Origin: Kiritimatiellia bacterium
GTDB lineage: Bacteria; Verrucomicrobiota; Kiritimatiellia; UBA8416; JAIOPI01
Length of the DNA stretch: 6,559 nucleotides
Direction: 5' to 3'
NCBI GenBank assembly: GCA_028822745.1
Contig: JAPKCZ010000114.1
Span: forward strand, 1 to 6,559
Both the position numbers and the translations under genes were made by a program. Below, piece after piece: positions 6,036 to 6,559 of this stretch. The notes beneath the pieces were generated by a model, which was not told where the DNA came from, ran no database searches, and saw only the letters and a list, made by a program, of their open reading frames with translations. The stretch's first letter is position 1; the number at the start of each line of letters is the position of its first letter.

Positions 6036-6147
6036 GCTTCGAGGACGAAAGGCGTGCGAACGACGCGTTTTGTAACCTGCATTCTTTGCGTAGATTCAAT
6101 TGCGCGATTGACCCATTGTCCATGAATTGAGATACCTAGTGATTCGA

Positions 6148-6559
6148 ATGAAATATATAAAGCGAACAGGACAGTGCATCGCCATCGCCATGCTGATGTT
6201 GCAGCCATGCGCGAAGGCTGAGCTTAATATCCGTGATCACTATTCGCCCCACAATTCTGAGCGTCCTCGGCGAAAAGCAACCTCTTATATCGTACTTCAC
6301 ACCACAGAAGGCTCAACCAAAGGGGCGCTTGATAAGATACACCGAAACGGCGAAGCCCATTACGTCGTCGACACGGGTGGGCGGGTGTATCGCATAATCG
6401 ATCGTGTTCGCGTGGCGTATCATGCGGGTCGCAGTATGTGGAATGGGCGGCGAAACGTCGATGAAGTGTCGATTGGTATCGAAATTGTTGGATTTCACAA
6501 TAAAAGCCTGACGTCATCCCAATTCGCGGCCGTACGCGAATTGCTAAAGCAGTTGAAGG
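6148..6559 (+). CDS. Exported type 2 N-acetylmuramoyl-L-alanine amidase (3' end missing)
   Basis: The window holds the first 137 codons. Residues 1-24 look like a signal peptide: a basic start MKYIKR, a hydrophobic core about 10-19, and the cleavage site A-K-A before E25. From about 45 the Amidase_2 (AmpD / T7 lysozyme / PGRP) fold is clear: YIVLHTTEGS (47-56) with H51 as the first zinc ligand, AHYVVDTGGRVYRII (70-84), VAYHAGRSMWNG (89-100), and the diagnostic SIGIEIVG (108-115). The remaining zinc ligands would lie beyond the edge. The enzyme cuts the amide bond between N-acetylmuramic acid and the L-alanine of the stem peptide. The export signal places it in the periplasm or outside, so wall remodelling or turnover is likelier than cytoplasmic recycling. 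ATG 6148 is chosen because it gives a normal signal peptide; GTG 6139 in the same frame is possible, and neither has a strong ribosome binding site. Cysteine 21 lacks a proper lipobox. Confidence 0.92.
   Translation, partial: MKYIKRTGQCIAIAMLMLQPCAKAELNIRDHYSPHNSERPRRKATSYIVLHTTEGSTKGALDKIHRNGEAHYVVDTGGRVYRIIDRVRVAYHAGRSMWNGRRNVDEVSIGIEIVGFHNKSLTSSQFAAVRELLKQLK

Noticed and set aside
5959..6123. N-terminal extension of gpmA to 6123
   Set aside because: The extension runs through the ribosome binding site and promoter, and the enzyme is full length from 5958.
6108..6136. Possible amidase promoter with TTGACC and GATACC 17 bases apart
   Set aside because: The -35 is good but the -10 matches only three of six bases and would leave a leader of about five bases.

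Overview
The window suggests a Gram-negative bacterium with intermediate GC content and an exported, modular surface proteome. The partial surface protein at the left edge combines an N-terminal 'GDLAIFAYNAD...FSFV' domain, a fibronectin-like 'YWGDNDG...TYYYRSFASN' module and Calx-beta repeats. I associate that mix with the PVC superphylum (Kiritimatiellota, Lentisphaerota, Verrucomicrobiota). This placement is an inference from domain style; there is no rRNA or other taxonomic marker.

Layout, left to right. Positions 1-2002 (minus) hold the 5' two thirds of a kilobase of secreted multidomain surface protein, 667 residues in the window and running off the left edge, with its own good sigma70-type promoter at 2057-2086. 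Positions 2141-3751 (minus) hold a compact three-gene cluster: an intramembrane site-2 metalloprotease (M50), a single-domain response regulator with a GTG start, and a 98-residue BON-like protein without a signal peptide. A weak hairpin at the end of this cluster separates it from the surface-protein promoter. A short divergent intergenic region (3752-3928) is followed on the plus strand by a family 2 glycosyltransferase of the dolichyl-phosphate-mannose-synthase type and, 20 bases later, pgpA (phosphatidylglycerophosphatase A), probably one operon. Convergent to these, on the minus strand, is gpmA (2,3-bisphosphoglycerate-dependent phosphoglycerate mutase); a perfect 10-bp hairpin lies between the converging ends. 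After a second divergent intergenic region (5959-6147), the plus strand carries the first 137 codons of an exported type 2 N-acetylmuramoyl-L-alanine amidase, cut by the right edge.

Most genes concern the envelope: a membrane protease with a receiver protein, a polyprenol-sugar-type transferase, phosphatidylglycerol synthesis, a peptidoglycan amidase and a surface protein. gpmA is the metabolic exception. No stretch of more than 300 bases lacks a gene. I see no tRNA, rRNA, CRISPR array, insertion sequence or attachment site. The least ordinary part is the protease / receiver / BON cluster, including a tiny open frame whose stop overlaps the receiver's start codon and an apparently enlarged receiver alpha4-beta5 region.
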